DNA from: Lytechinus variegatus
Lineage: Eukaryota > Echinodermata > Echinoidea > Temnopleuroida > Toxopneustidae
NCBI RefSeq assembly: GCF_018143015.1
Contig: NC_054746.1
Coordinates: 12,143,532-12,207,531 of the forward strand
Length of the DNA: 64,000 nucleotides
Direction: 5' to 3'
Shown here: positions 1-10,591 of the stretch, piece after piece
How the letters are laid out: every line of letters begins with the position of its first letter
Position numbering within the stretch: position 1 is the stretch's first letter
The notes under the pieces: model-generated
Seen by the model: the letters and a program-made list of their open reading frames with translations, nothing else
Told to the model about the DNA's origin: nothing
The model's database searches: none
Position numbers and translations under genes: made by a program

Positions 1-419
1 TGGATCTGAATGTGAAGAGGGATAGGGGATGAATAATCGATGAGGGGTTACTAAAAAAGGGTTAGCATTTTATGTTAATGATAGATAAAAAAAAAGTAAA
101 AAAGGGGTTAAAGGAAAGATCATTTAACACGAAGGAGTGAGGGCGGCAGTTGTAATGGCTTGTGAAAGAAAGTTTAGAAGATTTACCGGAAAGGAAAGTG
201 TTTAAAATGATAAACGCAAATTAGCAGCGACAAGAAGATGAGAGGAAGTGGAGAGACAGATAGATATTTTCAGTAATGGGAAATTACGAAGTTTAGTGAT
301 GGAAATACAACAAATATGCAAAGAGAGAGAGGGGTGGCAAGTTTTATATGAAACCGGTACGAGAATAAATACAAGTAGCCAAAAGAAGGTGTAACACGAT
401 CATTTACTAATCAGTCATC
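1..419. other. non-coding DNA, nothing recognised
   Basis: The stretch is AT-rich with many short purine runs. No frame on either strand resembles a known protein, and I see no RNA gene or terminal inverted repeat. It ends where a small inverted-repeat element begins at 420. Confidence 0.5.
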
Positions 420-584
420 CTGGGTGTCGTTTCATAAAGCTGTTCGTAAAGTTATGAACGGCTGGAACCTGTTCTTATGTGCTAAGTCAGCTTCTTAGGA
501 ATCAACTGTTTGCACAAGAAAAGGTCAACAGTCTTGTGTAAAGTCATCCGTAACTTGAGAACGGCTTTATGAGGATGCTCCCAG
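420..584. mobile_element. MITE, CTGGGTG...TTTCATAAAGC family, copy 1
   Basis: This is a 165-bp element with imperfect terminal inverted repeats. The left end reads CTGGGTGTCGTTTCATAAAG and the right end, read on the other strand, is CTGGGAGCATCCTCATAAAG. A second copy lies at 63689-63870, so the family is repeated within the window. It has no coding capacity and is therefore a non-autonomous DNA transposon. No clear target duplication is visible, so the superfamily is left open. Confidence 0.7.
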
Positions 585-1343
585 GCAACAGAACAAATTT
601 AAAAAATATAGCCCAAATAACATTTGCTGAGGAACTTACACCAATTCGAATTAACAAATCGAATTTTAGAAAATATGCCTCACATATTTCATTCTTAACC
701 AAGGCTGTACCAGCAATTACACGCATACATTGAAACATTTTTGTTTTTCGAACTCGACGCGCAATTTCTTTGACGACCTAAAGCTTTGAATTATCAAGGG
801 ATAATACAAATTTCTATCCATAAAACGCACTTTCCTGTGCTTTATGTGCAAAGAGCAACACTAAATAAATAAATAAAACACTGAAATCAAGTGGTAGAGA
901 TGGTCAAAAACTTAGTAATAAACATTTTGTTCTGTGCTTTTCATTAATATTTTAACAGATGTAGGGAGTAGAAACTGGCAAATAAGAAAGGCCTATACAC
1001 TTTATCAACATTATAAATTAAATCTTAACCCGCAATTCCTGTTCAATTTTATGAGATCCTGAAAGGAAAAATCTTGCGAGAGAGCAAAAACTCTGATAAA
1101 AATGTTAAATTTCAAACTCTCAAAGCTTCATTTCTGATCTTCTTCTTCTCTATAAGTACAGGCCACCGTCTGGCGTATTTGCTTTACCTTTGGCATTCAC
1201 ATTTTTCTTCCTTTCCTCCATTATTTTGTTATTCGTTTTCTGCACCCCGCTCAAATTACCGCATGCAAGTATTTCTTTTGAAATAGGCCTAATGTTTAAC
1301 TTTTCGTTGACCTGTTTTGTTCCAACGAATCATATTGTAATTT
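585..1343. other. non-coding DNA, nothing recognised
   Basis: AT-rich sequence between two MITEs. The open frames here are short, have no recognisable domain and no splice context. I see no RNA gene. Confidence 0.4.
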
Positions 1344-1818
1344 TTAAAGGGTAAGTCCACCCCAAACAAAAGGTGAATTTTAATAAAGAGAAATATCAAA
1401 CGAGCATAAAGTTGCTTATTTTTGAAAGAAAATGCAGTCACTTTGTTGCGCTTTGCATAACAAAGTGATATGCAAATAAGAATGCTTCTGATGTAGGCCA
1501 CGTCACTCACTATTTATTTTGTATTTTATGAAATGAAATATTGAATATTTCAAATTGTGCAGATTTGACAAGGAAGTGTCTAAAGTAATCACAATATAAT
1601 TATGATAATACCTCATTTTCAAGGAGGAATCAAGCCTTGGTTCACATTATGCGAAATAAAGACATGTCATATTTCATAAAATAAAATCATTACAAAAGAA
1701 ATAGTGATTGGTCGATAAATGTTTTGTGATAACTTTCTTATTTTGCATCCGATGTTGATGAAATTTTCAGAGATATGCTCGTTTTATTTTTTTTTCTTTC
1801 AATTATTTTTTGTTGGGG
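1344..1818. mobile_element. TTAA-type MITE, diverged copy 1
   Basis: The left end, TTAAAGGGTAAGTCCACCCC, matches the ends of the well-preserved element at 60657-61227. Internal blocks also match: the stretch around the paired CACTCACTATTT motif, AAAAGAAATAGTGA, and a right-hand block containing GATGAAATTTTCAG. The right end stops matching after TTGTTGGGG at about 1818, so the terminal repeat is incomplete. Non-coding and old, judging by the many differences from the 60.7-kb copy. Confidence 0.65.
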
Positions 1819-2232
1819 TTTCCGGCATGTAACAAAGGTCTTGGGTCTTGGGCCGGCGGAAGACCAACTGGATCCTTGATCACCCCTCACCATGATGAGA
1901 CTGCATCGGGTGAACTCTAAGACCATGGTATCAACACGGTAGATTCGTCGTTCGAATACACTGTCCAACTCCTCCTGGTAAAACCGATGGGTCCCCTTGG
2001 ATTACCTGGTCAAAAATGACGTCGCCGTACCTCATCTCACCGTAAGGTAATCATACAGATGCCTTCCAAAGAATATTTTGTATTCTGCACTTGTACCCGC
2101 CGTTATCTTAACCCCTGATGAAAACCTGCTCCATTCCTCTCTGACCAGGCTACATCTTGCGCTGAAAGTCAGAAACGTAAAGAAAACAAGTGAAACAGTC
2201 TTAAACAGTGATACATGCTCCTTTTCTCATTA
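1819..2232. other. unassigned sequence, more GC-rich than its surroundings
   Basis: It lies between two transposon-derived blocks. Frames of 68-76 codons run through it on both strands, but none shows a recognisable domain, signal peptide or splice pattern. I cannot assign a function. Confidence 0.3.
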
Positions 2233-2234
2233 TA

Positions 2235-3497
2235 CAGTGCGTATCAAAAATAAAGTTTACACTTTGAAAAAGCCCTTGGAATGAAAAAATATACAATATG
2301 TGGGTAATTGTTTCACTTATAATCTTGGGTCTCATCTATCTAATGAAAGTAAAAGATTTGACAGAATGTTACACTTGAGTGAGCACTGTCCATTTTTTGT
2401 AAAGCTCAAAAAAATCTGTTTGCGCAGAAATGCCCGTTTTCACGCTGTGTCAAAAGGATAGAGCGAATGTCAAACCATGGAATAGCTCTATGGTCAAACT
2501 TACCCTGCGGAACGTTTCTCATACATTTACCTTGCACTTTTAGCTAACTCAAAGCGGAAACATTCAAGCGTTTTGTAACAATTTTGACAAGCAAAATGAA
2601 ATTTAACACTTAGTAAGCACAATCTTTACCCTTTTTGCAGGGGCGGAAATCTCTCCCAAAAGGTAGGGGGGACAAGGGTCTGGAAAATTTGACAAGCAAA
2701 AAAAAAAGGCCATTACATAAAATTTAAGGTTATTTCGACGAAAATATATTTGACAAGCAAAAAAAAAAAAAAAAAAAACGCACGTTCTATTCCTATTTTG
2801 AGTTATATATTTCTTAGCATCACCAAAGACCAAAAATAGTAGGGGGGACATTTGATATTGTGTCCCCCTACTATTTTGAGTAGGGGGGACACGTCCCCCT
2901 GTCCCCCCTGGGATTTCCGCACATCCATTTTTGTGCCAGCTGGATCTGAGGACATAACTGAATTTGAACAAAAGTTTAGATCAGACATCTCCAGCATTTT
3001 TTCAGTAAGTTTTTATCAGTTAAAGTGGGTTACATTTCATTTTTTAATTTAATACTTGTTTCTCCATACTTTTCCCAAGCTTTACAATGATTAACAAAAT
3101 GAAAATCAAGCCTTAGCCATTTCATGTAAATCACAGCTCAGTGTAAAGCAAATATCGTCACGATTGCCTCGGTGTATGGGGGAGTGGGGTAGGCGCAATT
3201 TACTCTTCGAAGTGTTTTGGGCAAGGAAACAAGTTTTTTTTTTAATTACTTGCAAAATTCCACGTCTTCATGATTAAGGTTTACTTATATTCCCATAACT
3301 ATTTCAAAGTTCTGCGCAATTCATTTTTCACTAACTTTTTAAAAGAAAGTGGTGCTCACTCAAGCAGAAATATTTTCGACAGTTATATGTCATTTGATTA
3401 AATGGATCTGTACCAATGTTAAAATGTGGAAAAATCTTCAGGATATTACAAATGTATAGTTTTACAGGAAAGTGTAAACTTTTTTTGATATGCACTG
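2235..3497. mobile_element. Tc1/mariner-like non-autonomous element
   Basis: The terminal inverted repeats are long and clear. The left end is CAGTGCGTATCAAAAATAAA and the right end on the other strand is CAGTGCATATCAAAAAAAGT; both continue into GTTTACACTTT. TA lies just outside both ends (2233-2234 and 3498-3499), as expected for a Tc1/mariner TA target duplication. The 1.26-kb interior has no transposase frame, so the element depends on an outside transposase. A GC-rich element at about 2640-2921 is nested inside and accounts for part of the length. Confidence 0.8.
2640..2921. mobile_element. GC-rich inverted-repeat element with homopolymer runs, nested
   Basis: It begins GGGGCGGAAATC and ends GGGATTTCCGC, an inverted pair. 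Inside are runs of G or C joined to ACAAGCAAAAAAAAA tracts. The same style (G/C runs, poly-A or poly-T, TTGACAAGC or its complement) recurs at 4781-4996, 5300-5510 and 16320-16570, which marks a dispersed family. It sits within the mariner-like element at 2235-3497 and so inserted later. It has no credible coding frame. Confidence 0.6.
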
Positions 3498-3499
3498 TA

Positions 3500-4015
3500 T
3501 AATAATATAACAGATCATAATTCTCATCATTAAATTGCCCAGTTTGAAAATTAGCCACATCTATGGTACGGGGTTCAGGAGCCGATCACAATCAAGTTTT
3601 CCATGATAGGTAGAATAATCAAAGTAAACGTATTTGTTACTGATTTTCATTTTACTTGACGTTTTTCGTATCAATTTTGGGGATCCCTGCAAAGCTGCAA
3701 CCTAATTAAAGTTGATTCCTATTGATGCACAGTGCGGAATATACGTCGTGCATAAACAATCTTTTTTTTATTTTTTAATAATTCATAAAAAGAATATTTT
3801 TCAATTTATTAAACGCCATTCCCTAAAAAGATGTTCCAGATCTCAACCCTACAGTGACATCAGAGTCAACCCTACCGGGAGTCAACGTGACTTACTTACA
3901 TAATACAATGGACAATGGCAGCACAGCTGTAGTCAATGGAATTAATCGTTAAAAAAAATTCTATGATGATTGCTGATTAAGCTTTGTGTTACGGGCTCCT
4001 GGAGCTTTTGTCGAA
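3500..4015. other. non-coding DNA, nothing recognised
   Basis: AT-rich sequence between two transposon-derived blocks. A 63-codon frame is open here but has no recognisable content. No RNA gene seen. Confidence 0.35.
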
Positions 4016-4700
4016 GGAAAAGTCCTCCCCAACAAAAAGCTGATCTGAATAAAAAGAAAAATTAAATAAGCACAACGCTGAAATTATCATCAAATTGTAC
4101 GGAATAATAAAGTTCCTTTTTTAAATTTCGTTATTTTTTCATAAAACGTTACTATATACACAATCTAGTAATTTGCAACAGATAAGTTGATAAGACACAC
4201 TCATAATATAACAGACTATAATTCTTCTACATTTACTACATGAATTATGAAATATTTTAATTTTTGCAGATCCGGGGGCACGTCCATTGACGAGTGGATA
4301 CCATGCTCGACCATGGGGTCTCGAAAAGCACCCTAAACAAGTATTTCCATTTTATGAAAAAGTACCCTTAACAAGTATCACGTTACGTACGTAACGTGCC
4401 CTATCTTGAAAAAGATATTCTTTTACGTGTTTTTTGGTCGTGCATGGTACCCACTCGTCAATGTAAGTGCCCCCCACGGATGCAGATCTAACAATAAGGA
4501 AACTAATCATTTAATCACATTATGTTACATTGATGGTAATTCAATTTCACGTGTTTACGGAGGAATAAAACTTTTTTCACATTACAATGAGGACTGAAAT
4601 TAAATATTTCATAATTTTAAAAAAAGAAATGAGTGGGTTACGTCATCTGTTCCCTCATTTGCATACAAAGCACGATGTGTATATAACTTATGAAATGACC
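4016..4700. mobile_element. TTAA-type MITE, diverged copy 2, interrupted by a hAT-like MITE
   Basis: The left part (from 4016, AAAGTCCTCCCCAACAAAAA) and the right part (about 4489-4700, with TCACGTGTTTACGGAGGAAT and GTTCCCTCATTTGCATAC) match the element at 60657-61227 in order. They are separated by a 208-bp insertion flanked by an 8-bp duplication. Non-coding and diverged, with worn outer ends. Confidence 0.65.
4273..4480. mobile_element. hAT-like MITE with 8-bp target-site duplication
   Basis: This is a 208-bp element. Its left end contains GGGGGCACGTCCATTGACGA, and its right end on the other strand contains GGGGGGCACTTACATTGACG; both continue into GAGTGG-TACCATGC-CGACCA, giving terminal repeats of roughly 40 bp. 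The flanks carry an identical octamer, TGCAGATC, at 4265-4272 and 4481-4488. An 8-bp duplication is characteristic of the hAT superfamily. There is no transposase. It split a resident TTAA-type element, which fixes the order of the two insertions. Confidence 0.8.
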
Positions 4701-4780
4701 ACAGATCCACTATTTGTTGAAAATATGCCAACTTCAGACAAGGGCGTCGAGAGGCCTTTTTCGGGGGGGGTGGAGGCATA

Positions 4781-4996
4781 GGCGGCGGAAGCGGGGGGGA
4801 CAGGGGACGTGTCCACCCCTAAATTTGAGGAGGGGGACGGTCCCCCCCTAAATTTTTTTTTTTTTTTTTTTGCTTATCAATTTATTTTCCTACGTCCCCC
4901 CTAAAATTTTTGGGTTGAAAACCTTTTTTTTTTGGGGGGGGGGCTTGTCAAAATTTTTTTGGTTGTCCCCTCCTAAAATTTTTGGCTTCCGCCGCC
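4781..4996. mobile_element. GC-rich inverted-repeat element with homopolymer runs
   Basis: The ends are an exact inverted pair, GGCGGCGGAAGC and GCTTCCGCCGCC. The interior has G- and C-runs of up to ten and a poly-T run of about 20. It belongs to the same style of element as 2640-2921. The homopolymers make the local base sequence less reliable. Confidence 0.65.
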
Positions 4997-5057
4997 AATG
5001 AGTGGAGGCCCTGATTACCGACAAAATATCGGTATTATTTATTATCGGCCTATTACC

Positions 5058-5299
5058 GACGAAAAGAGAAAAAGGAAAGGGGGTAAAGGAAAGGGGGAAA
5101 TAAATGAAGGGAAGAGAAAGGGGGAGATGGAGAGAGGAAAGAAGGAAGGGAAACGAGAGAGAAGTAAAAGATGGAACGAAGATAAAAATGAAAGGAAGTG
5201 GAATTAGAGATAGAAAGAGCAGCAAGTGGAGAGGGAAATGAATGAAAAGGGAAGAGAGAGAAAAAAAGAGAAGCAAAAGAATAGAGAAAAGGGAGAGGG
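5058..5299 (+). repeat. polypurine tract of about 240 bp
   Basis: The + strand is almost entirely A and G (runs such as GGAAAGGGGGTAAAGGAAAG) with only scattered pyrimidines. The open frame on the opposite strand gives a Leu/Ser/Phe/Pro-rich translation of low complexity, which is what a polypyrimidine strand yields by chance, so I do not call it a gene. Long polypurine-polypyrimidine DNA can form triplex structures; whether this one does is unknown. Confidence 0.75.
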
Positions 5300-5510
5300 G
5301 CACTAGCGTACCTAGGGGGGGCAGATTGCCCCCCTGACGAGCCACAAGTGGCCCCTCCTTTGTTTGAACTTGAAGACCTTTTTTGGGGGGCGTCATTTTT
5401 TTCGGATGAGAAATGTCCTTTACTTACAGTTGAAGACCTTTTTTTTTTTGCTTGTCACTTTTTTTGGCGGACGAATTCCCCCCCCCCCCTCCTTTGGAAA
5501 ATCCCAGTTA
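5300..5510. mobile_element. degenerate GC-rich family fragment
   Basis: It shows the family style: GGGGGGGCAGATTGCCCCCC, two GAAGACCTTTTTT blocks, a poly-T run followed by GCTTGTCA, and a C-run near 5480. The outer boundaries are not clear. Confidence 0.45.
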
Positions 5511-7200
5511 CGTCAATGGATAAAGGAGACGTTAGGACAGACTCTGCTATTGACTCATAGGTTGATATCCAGGATGGGGCTCTCTAATTTGCTAGAAATT
5601 TTTCTCATAATTTCCCCATAAAGTAAAGAACTGACAAACACTGACAAATAAACTTTCAGTTAATCTCGAAAAAAACAAATTTCTTTTTATGCTCTGACTT
5701 CATTGGTACTATACCCTTGTAAATATCTGTTTATTTCCGACATTTTTAAAACGTTCCAGAAGTAAATACTTTGTTGAACAGTAAGATAAATCCTATCACT
5801 GACCTGGTTATCAGCAAACTGCTAATATTTGAAATCACCTCCTGAAGTGTCAAACCATTCCTACCATATACGCAGTTTAGGAAAAGAATCTCTGTCTGAT
5901 GTCTTGTTTTATTTGAGAGCACCTCGCCGTATAGATTCTGCTGTGTGGCGCCAAGGTTGGACATTACGTGCCAAAAACATTACTTGCATTCCTGTTGGTG
6001 AAATCCATTCAAACTCATCAGCTTTTCAAAATTTCCCGCCATTATGTTCTCGTTTCCGCCCCAGTGCATTACAATGGGCTATTGTGGGTGGACATTTGTC
6101 GTTTTGTTACCGCGATTGCCTCCGCACATGTCGTTTTAATATAATCACATTCGCAGAAAATAAATGAAATATATTGAAATCTTCTAATGTCCCTATAGTT
6201 TAATTGAGAAAAATATGACGTCATATTTAGACAGTACGTCCCCCCCCCCCACCTCTCCAGAGGCTGGACTTTAATGAGCAAGTATTTTCTTCTATTCAAT
6301 ATCGATCTATTCATTTTGCAACTTCACAATTCAAAATGTAATGTTTCCTCTAAATTGATATTTATTGTAACTGGATCTTAATTAATCAGTATATTTGGTC
6401 AGTAATTTGTGGAATAGGTCTATCCTAATAAATCCATTCAAATGTTCATTATCAAAACGTTTTACAACTGAAACAATTCATAACTAATTGAATTATTATT
6501 TTCAATCTATTCAATCTTTCCGATTTATGTGAACCATCTATATCAACTCAACGAATGTATCTATTTATAACAAAATTCCGGATATTCTCTGTGTTTGTTT
6601 ATTAATTCTTTTTTTAGTGCATGTAACAGTTAAATTATAAAATTATACCTCATACTGACGCTAACATCCCTTGTTATTGAAATACTTGAAATAAGTATTC
6701 GAAATATTTGATTTTCCTTTGAAGGTTCCAATTCATTGAGAATGAGAAAATATATATACAAAATTATTTTCCCATTGTTTTATTATTAAATCGTAATTCA
6801 TTTTATAGCCACATTTTGTTACCAGGCACAAAATTTCTGGACGCCTTGTTTTCATGAACTTAGTTTCCATCATAATTATATCAATCAGAATTTTAGTCTA
6901 TACCGAACATTTTCCTTTATGTTGGAATATACGAGTATTTTTGCAATTTCACAGGGGCATTTTATCTATACACATAAACAAAAGCCGTTCTTTCTTTTAT
7001 TTAGTGGGGATATGTAGTGGTATTGCTCTATGATAAAAAGGAACATAAATCTGTATTAACAAAAAACCAATAGTAAACACAGCAATTTGCCATCTATCTA
7101 GTTAACTTTTCGAGTCACATGGTCCTCTTTTGCGATTGATCTCTCTTTGTTTATCATTTGTCAGTATTTCTCACATGAAAATCATAATTGATCGTCGTCG
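5511..7200. other. intergenic DNA upstream of HTD2
   Basis: AT-rich sequence with a C-run at about 6240. The longest frame (112 codons from 5829, + strand) matches nothing I recognise and has no neighbouring exon signals. In vertebrates an RPP14 reading frame shares the HTD2 transcript; I see no uninterrupted frame of that kind here, though a spliced one cannot be excluded. Confidence 0.4.
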
Positions 7201-7234
7201 GAACGGGAATTCCCCTTAGAATTTACGGATTCAG

Positions 7235-7249
7235 TCAACAGAGGGCAGT
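7235..7249 (+). promoter_or_regulatory. possible CTCF-like site upstream of HTD2
   Basis: TCAACAGAGGGCAGT fits 13 of 15 positions of the commonly used CTCF core CCASYAGRKGGCRSY, including the whole AGRKGGCRSY part. It lies about 95 bp upstream of the HTD2 start codon, where a promoter would be expected. This is a motif match by eye only, and such matches occur by chance. Confidence 0.35.
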
Positions 7250-7341
7250 CTGCTAGTCAGCACAGAAACGAGTTTTGTCTGCAATCTTCGAGCCGGAATA
7301 AATTTAGGTTTTCCGCGTTAATTTAGTATTTTATAGGGAAC

Positions 7342-10300
7342 ATGTCTCATCTTCTTCACCCTTTCAAATCATTCCAAAGATGCAGCATCATGTTTTCAAG
7401 AATGTACGCGTCAGGATCAAGTGTCTTGCTGTGGTTTCAAAAGGGAGATAAAGCCGCTCTCTCCAGGACGTTTAGCGGAGAAGAGGTGCGTCTCTTCGCC
7501 GAACTCTCGGGCGACACAAATCCTCTGCATACCGATGAAGAATATGCTGCTAAGACGAGATTTGGCAGGACTGTGGTTCATGGAGTTTTGTTGAATGGGT
7601 AATGATCGATTTATATCTTATGCTCTCTAGTAAGTCTGATGCAAGCCAGGCGTATAATTTTGATTATTTGTGAAAAATATTTGATAGATCTAGTGCAAAA
7701 CTAAGAACTGGCAAAAAGAAGCTGCTGAAAACTGCTTATCTAAAAAAAAAGAGCCAATGGAGTAAATAAGAGAGTCAAAAGGGGCCTAAGCTTTTGATCC
7801 TAGCAGAATCTTCTTCGGAGGCAATATGACAAACATTTAAGGTGGAACAACCATATATAGACCACAGACATTCAACAGCAACACTGGAAACAAGGAGACG
7901 AAGGGGCATTACCAATCAGGTTAATGAAGGGGATGAAAGAAAAGGAGTAGGCCTAGGCAGACACAAAGGGAAGTTAGTGTGAGTAAGGCCAAAGAAAGAC
8001 CTCAAGCGGGGAGGGATTAAGATATAAGGCAGGCAACATCAAACAGGATCTAGAACAAAACAGTGATAGAGGGTATGAGGAAGAGAAGAATAACAAGAGA
8101 ATTAGTGAGAGGTGGGTCAAACAGGTAACAAAGAAAGGCATGATAAACTGGTGCGTAAGAGTGGGGAAAAAAGGGAAAGAGAAGGGAACAACTGACAATG
8201 TGCAAAAGACATAAGTATGTATGATAGAGCATTAAACTAAGAGAAGAAAGTAAGTGTAAAAATAAATATGTAAGTATAAAAGTATAAAATATCCAAAAGG
8301 AAAAAAAATATATATATATTACACCATATATATGCAGTTACACCATTTGTATATATATATTTTTTTTTCCTTTTGGATATTTTGTACTTGAATACTTGAA
8401 TGTCTGTGGTCTATATTATGGTTGTTCCACCTTATATGTTTGTCATTTTGCCTCTGAAGAAGATTCTGCTAGGATCGAAAGCTTAGGCCCCTTTTGACTC
8501 TCTTAAAACTAAGAACTAATAAAGAAGTTACTTTTGGAAATTTGGGGATTGAGGCAGAGTACCGGTACTTCTTAATAAATAGATGTAATGACTAACGTTA
8601 GACAAAAAAAAAATGTGTCAATTCTATCTCATTATCTAACGTTATGTATTTGTTGGTTTGTTTTCTGGAGATCAATCTTTCATTGTATTTGAATCCCCAG
8701 AGCTTTCATAATTTCCAAATTCCCTTTTTACATTACATCTGGGGCCTTAACACGAAGCTTAATTAGCAATCGGCTCCCATAATTAAACCAGGGTTTAATT
8801 TAAACCAGAGTTCAGAATACAGGCCTCTGAAATTAAACTCACTCTTATCTTGTTCTTGATCATAGTTTGGCATCTGCTGTCATGGGAACCAAACTACCTG
8901 GACCTGGAACCATTGTCATATCTCATTCTACTGAATTTCCAAAACCATGTGAGTAACACTGTTCATGCTGCAGTCACGTTCCCCCTTCGATGCCCACACA
9001 GCAAACAGCAATTATGTGTCATTCTATTCAGGTGACCTTGTAAAAAAGTCACAAGTGTATTGCAAACAGGCTGTTTTTTACTTGTTGTACAGCCATCAAA
9101 TGGCACTGCACCATTAAAAAGCAATTTGGTGTGAGAGTTCAGATTTTTAGCTGATTTCAGAATTTGTTTGTCTTGATTTTCAGCTTAATTTCAGCTTATT
9201 TTTGGCTTTTCTCTGTACATAAAGTATGAGAGCTCTTTTTATTTCAGACTTTTTCAACACTCTTCAGCTTTTTTTTCAGATCTTTTTATTTATGACCACT
9301 CACATCCCTGTAAAAACTCAATTCAAATCAGATAAACATTGAATTTCTTGCTTCCAATTAGTCATTTTTTACAAAGTATATATGTAGGAATAGGGGAAAG
9401 GACGTAGAGCAGGGATTCTTGGATAGGGGCTCCGCGGCCCTCGAGCCCACCAGGGGCCCCTCAGCAATATTTCGCTCGTTAGCACTGGTGGAACAGTACA
9501 GATTCTCAACAAGAAATGTGGAGCTTCAAAAAAATAATTGAGAATGACTGACATAGAGAGAGGGTACATACTTAATTGTGAATGTACTTCACAGAGCTCT
9601 TATTTTCTAATTGTTTTATGTAATTCGAAAATTGATTAAAAGTAGCAATTTATCATATCAATTTTTTGTAATTGTCCTATGTCCCAAGTTACTTTTCATG
9701 TTTTCATTATAGTATTCATTGGTGAGGAGGTCATCGCCGAGGTGGAAGTCACAGATGTCAGGAGCTTATTGGTAAATTGCGCCATCACTTGTCGAGTTCC
9801 TGAAAGGGATGAGGTAGGCTTTGATACACATGTCTGGGAATGTTTCATGAAACAAGCAGTGACTAATTTTTCACTAACTGATTTGCTCTGAGCCAATCAG
9901 ATGCTAGAATTGGGGTAGCTTATAACAATTGTCTGCTTTTTGAAATACTTCCCTGATGTTATTTTGAGATTATATTGTATTAGATAGGACATTGAAGTGG
10001 ATATGTAGAGGTGGGAATTGTGATTCAGAAAGATAAAATAGGCATGGTTGCAATGATGAGAAGTTAAAGGCCAGTAATAGGCTCATTTATCCAAGGCAGC
10101 TGATATATGCATGTTTTTTACTGCACAGTAGTGCAATGAGCCAAAAATTTTCATGGGGCCAAATGTAGAGGAAGGGGCAAAATTAAAAAAAAATGTGAGC
10201 GAGTAAAGACGATAATAATATTAAAAATAATGATAATGACGGTAATAATAATGATAATATTCTGCAACAATTACATCGGACTTACTTCATTACTTTCTTA

Positions 10301-10398
10301 ATATTAAATTTCAGATTGTGATGACTGGAACAGCTACACTTCTTGCCCCCAAATCAGCTAGGAGGAAGAAACTCAACCCAAATTCAGAAGAAACATGA
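7342..10398 (+). CDS. HTD2: hydroxyacyl-thioester dehydratase type 2, mitochondrial (four exons, complete)
   Basis: Four exons, 7342-7598, 8866-8948, 9713-9813 and 10315-10398, join in frame to give 174 codons plus TGA. Human HTD2 is about 168 aa. All introns are GT-AG (donors gtaatg, gtgagt, gtaggc; acceptors catag, tatag, ttcag). The product is a single hot-dog (MaoC-like) domain that should dehydrate (3R)-hydroxyacyl-ACP in mitochondrial fatty acid synthesis. The hydratase-2 motif is SGDTNPLH at residues 56-63, giving catalytic Asp58 and His63, followed by TRFGRTVVHGVLLNG. The fold continues through GTKLPGPGTI, FPKPLFIGEEV and IVMTGTATLL. Residues 1-25 are basic and lack acidic residues, which fits a mitochondrial presequence; Met17 and Met21 are alternative starts that would lose most of it. 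Introns 1 and 3 hold transposons. Assignment is firm; exon borders rest on reading frame and splice signals. Confidence 0.94.
7767..8505. mobile_element. foldback-type element in HTD2 intron 1
   Basis: Long inverted arms face each other. The left arm starts TAAGAGAGTCAAAAGGGGCC at 7767, and the right arm ends at 8505 with the complement of the same sequence. They match for about 120 bp with few differences, through GGTGGAACAACCAT and ATAGACCACAGACATTCAA. A second inverted pair lies closer in, with ATATCCAAAAGGAAAAAAAA near 8287 and its complement near 8365, around an AT-rich centre with TATATATA runs. A 13-bp repeat, AAAACTAAGAACT, occurs outside both ends (near 7696 and 8505). There is no coding frame. 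It lies wholly inside intron 1 and should be removed by splicing. Confidence 0.75.
9836..9953. mobile_element. short MITE in HTD2 intron 3
   Basis: A 118-bp element with ends GGGAATGTTTCAT and, on the other strand, GGGAAGTATTTCA. Its core, CCAATCAGATGC followed by GTAGCTTATAA and GTCTGC, recurs in the element at 12849-12985. It starts about 23 bp after the exon 3 donor. Non-coding. Confidence 0.6.
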
Positions 10399-10557
10399 TG
10401 CAAAGTTTTCAACTGTGAATGGAGGATTTGCAAAATAAGGAAGACTGTTATGTGATGTTGTGAACTGAACATTGAGGCACGGTCAGTTGCTCACATAATC
10501 CAGCTAACAATTGAAGTTAAAAACGGATTCAGCAAATTCAGCAATTCAGCAAGTGCC

Positions 10558-10563
10558 AATAAA
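10558..10563 (+). promoter_or_regulatory. HTD2 polyadenylation signal
   Basis: A canonical AATAAA lies 160 bp after the HTD2 stop codon. It is the first such hexamer I see on this strand after the stop, so it is the likely signal. The SINE starts about 30 bp further on, so the cleavage site falls at or near the junction. Confidence 0.6.
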
Positions 10564-10591
10564 GCTAATGCACTGTTTCTTCTATTTCAGG

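Noticed and set aside
4890-5396. 168-codon minus-strand frame
   Set aside because: It is the complement of the polypurine tract and flanking homopolymers; the Leu/Ser/Phe/Pro-rich translation is low complexity without domain structure.
5829-6167. 112-codon + strand frame
   Set aside because: No recognisable domain, no homologue I can name and no splice or promoter context; frames of this length are expected by chance in a window this size.
8445-8490. Hammerhead-like core (CTGAAGA ... GAAA) in the right arm of the foldback element
   Set aside because: The stretch between the two core motifs does not form a convincing stem II, and the left arm has a changed core, so a working ribozyme is not supported.
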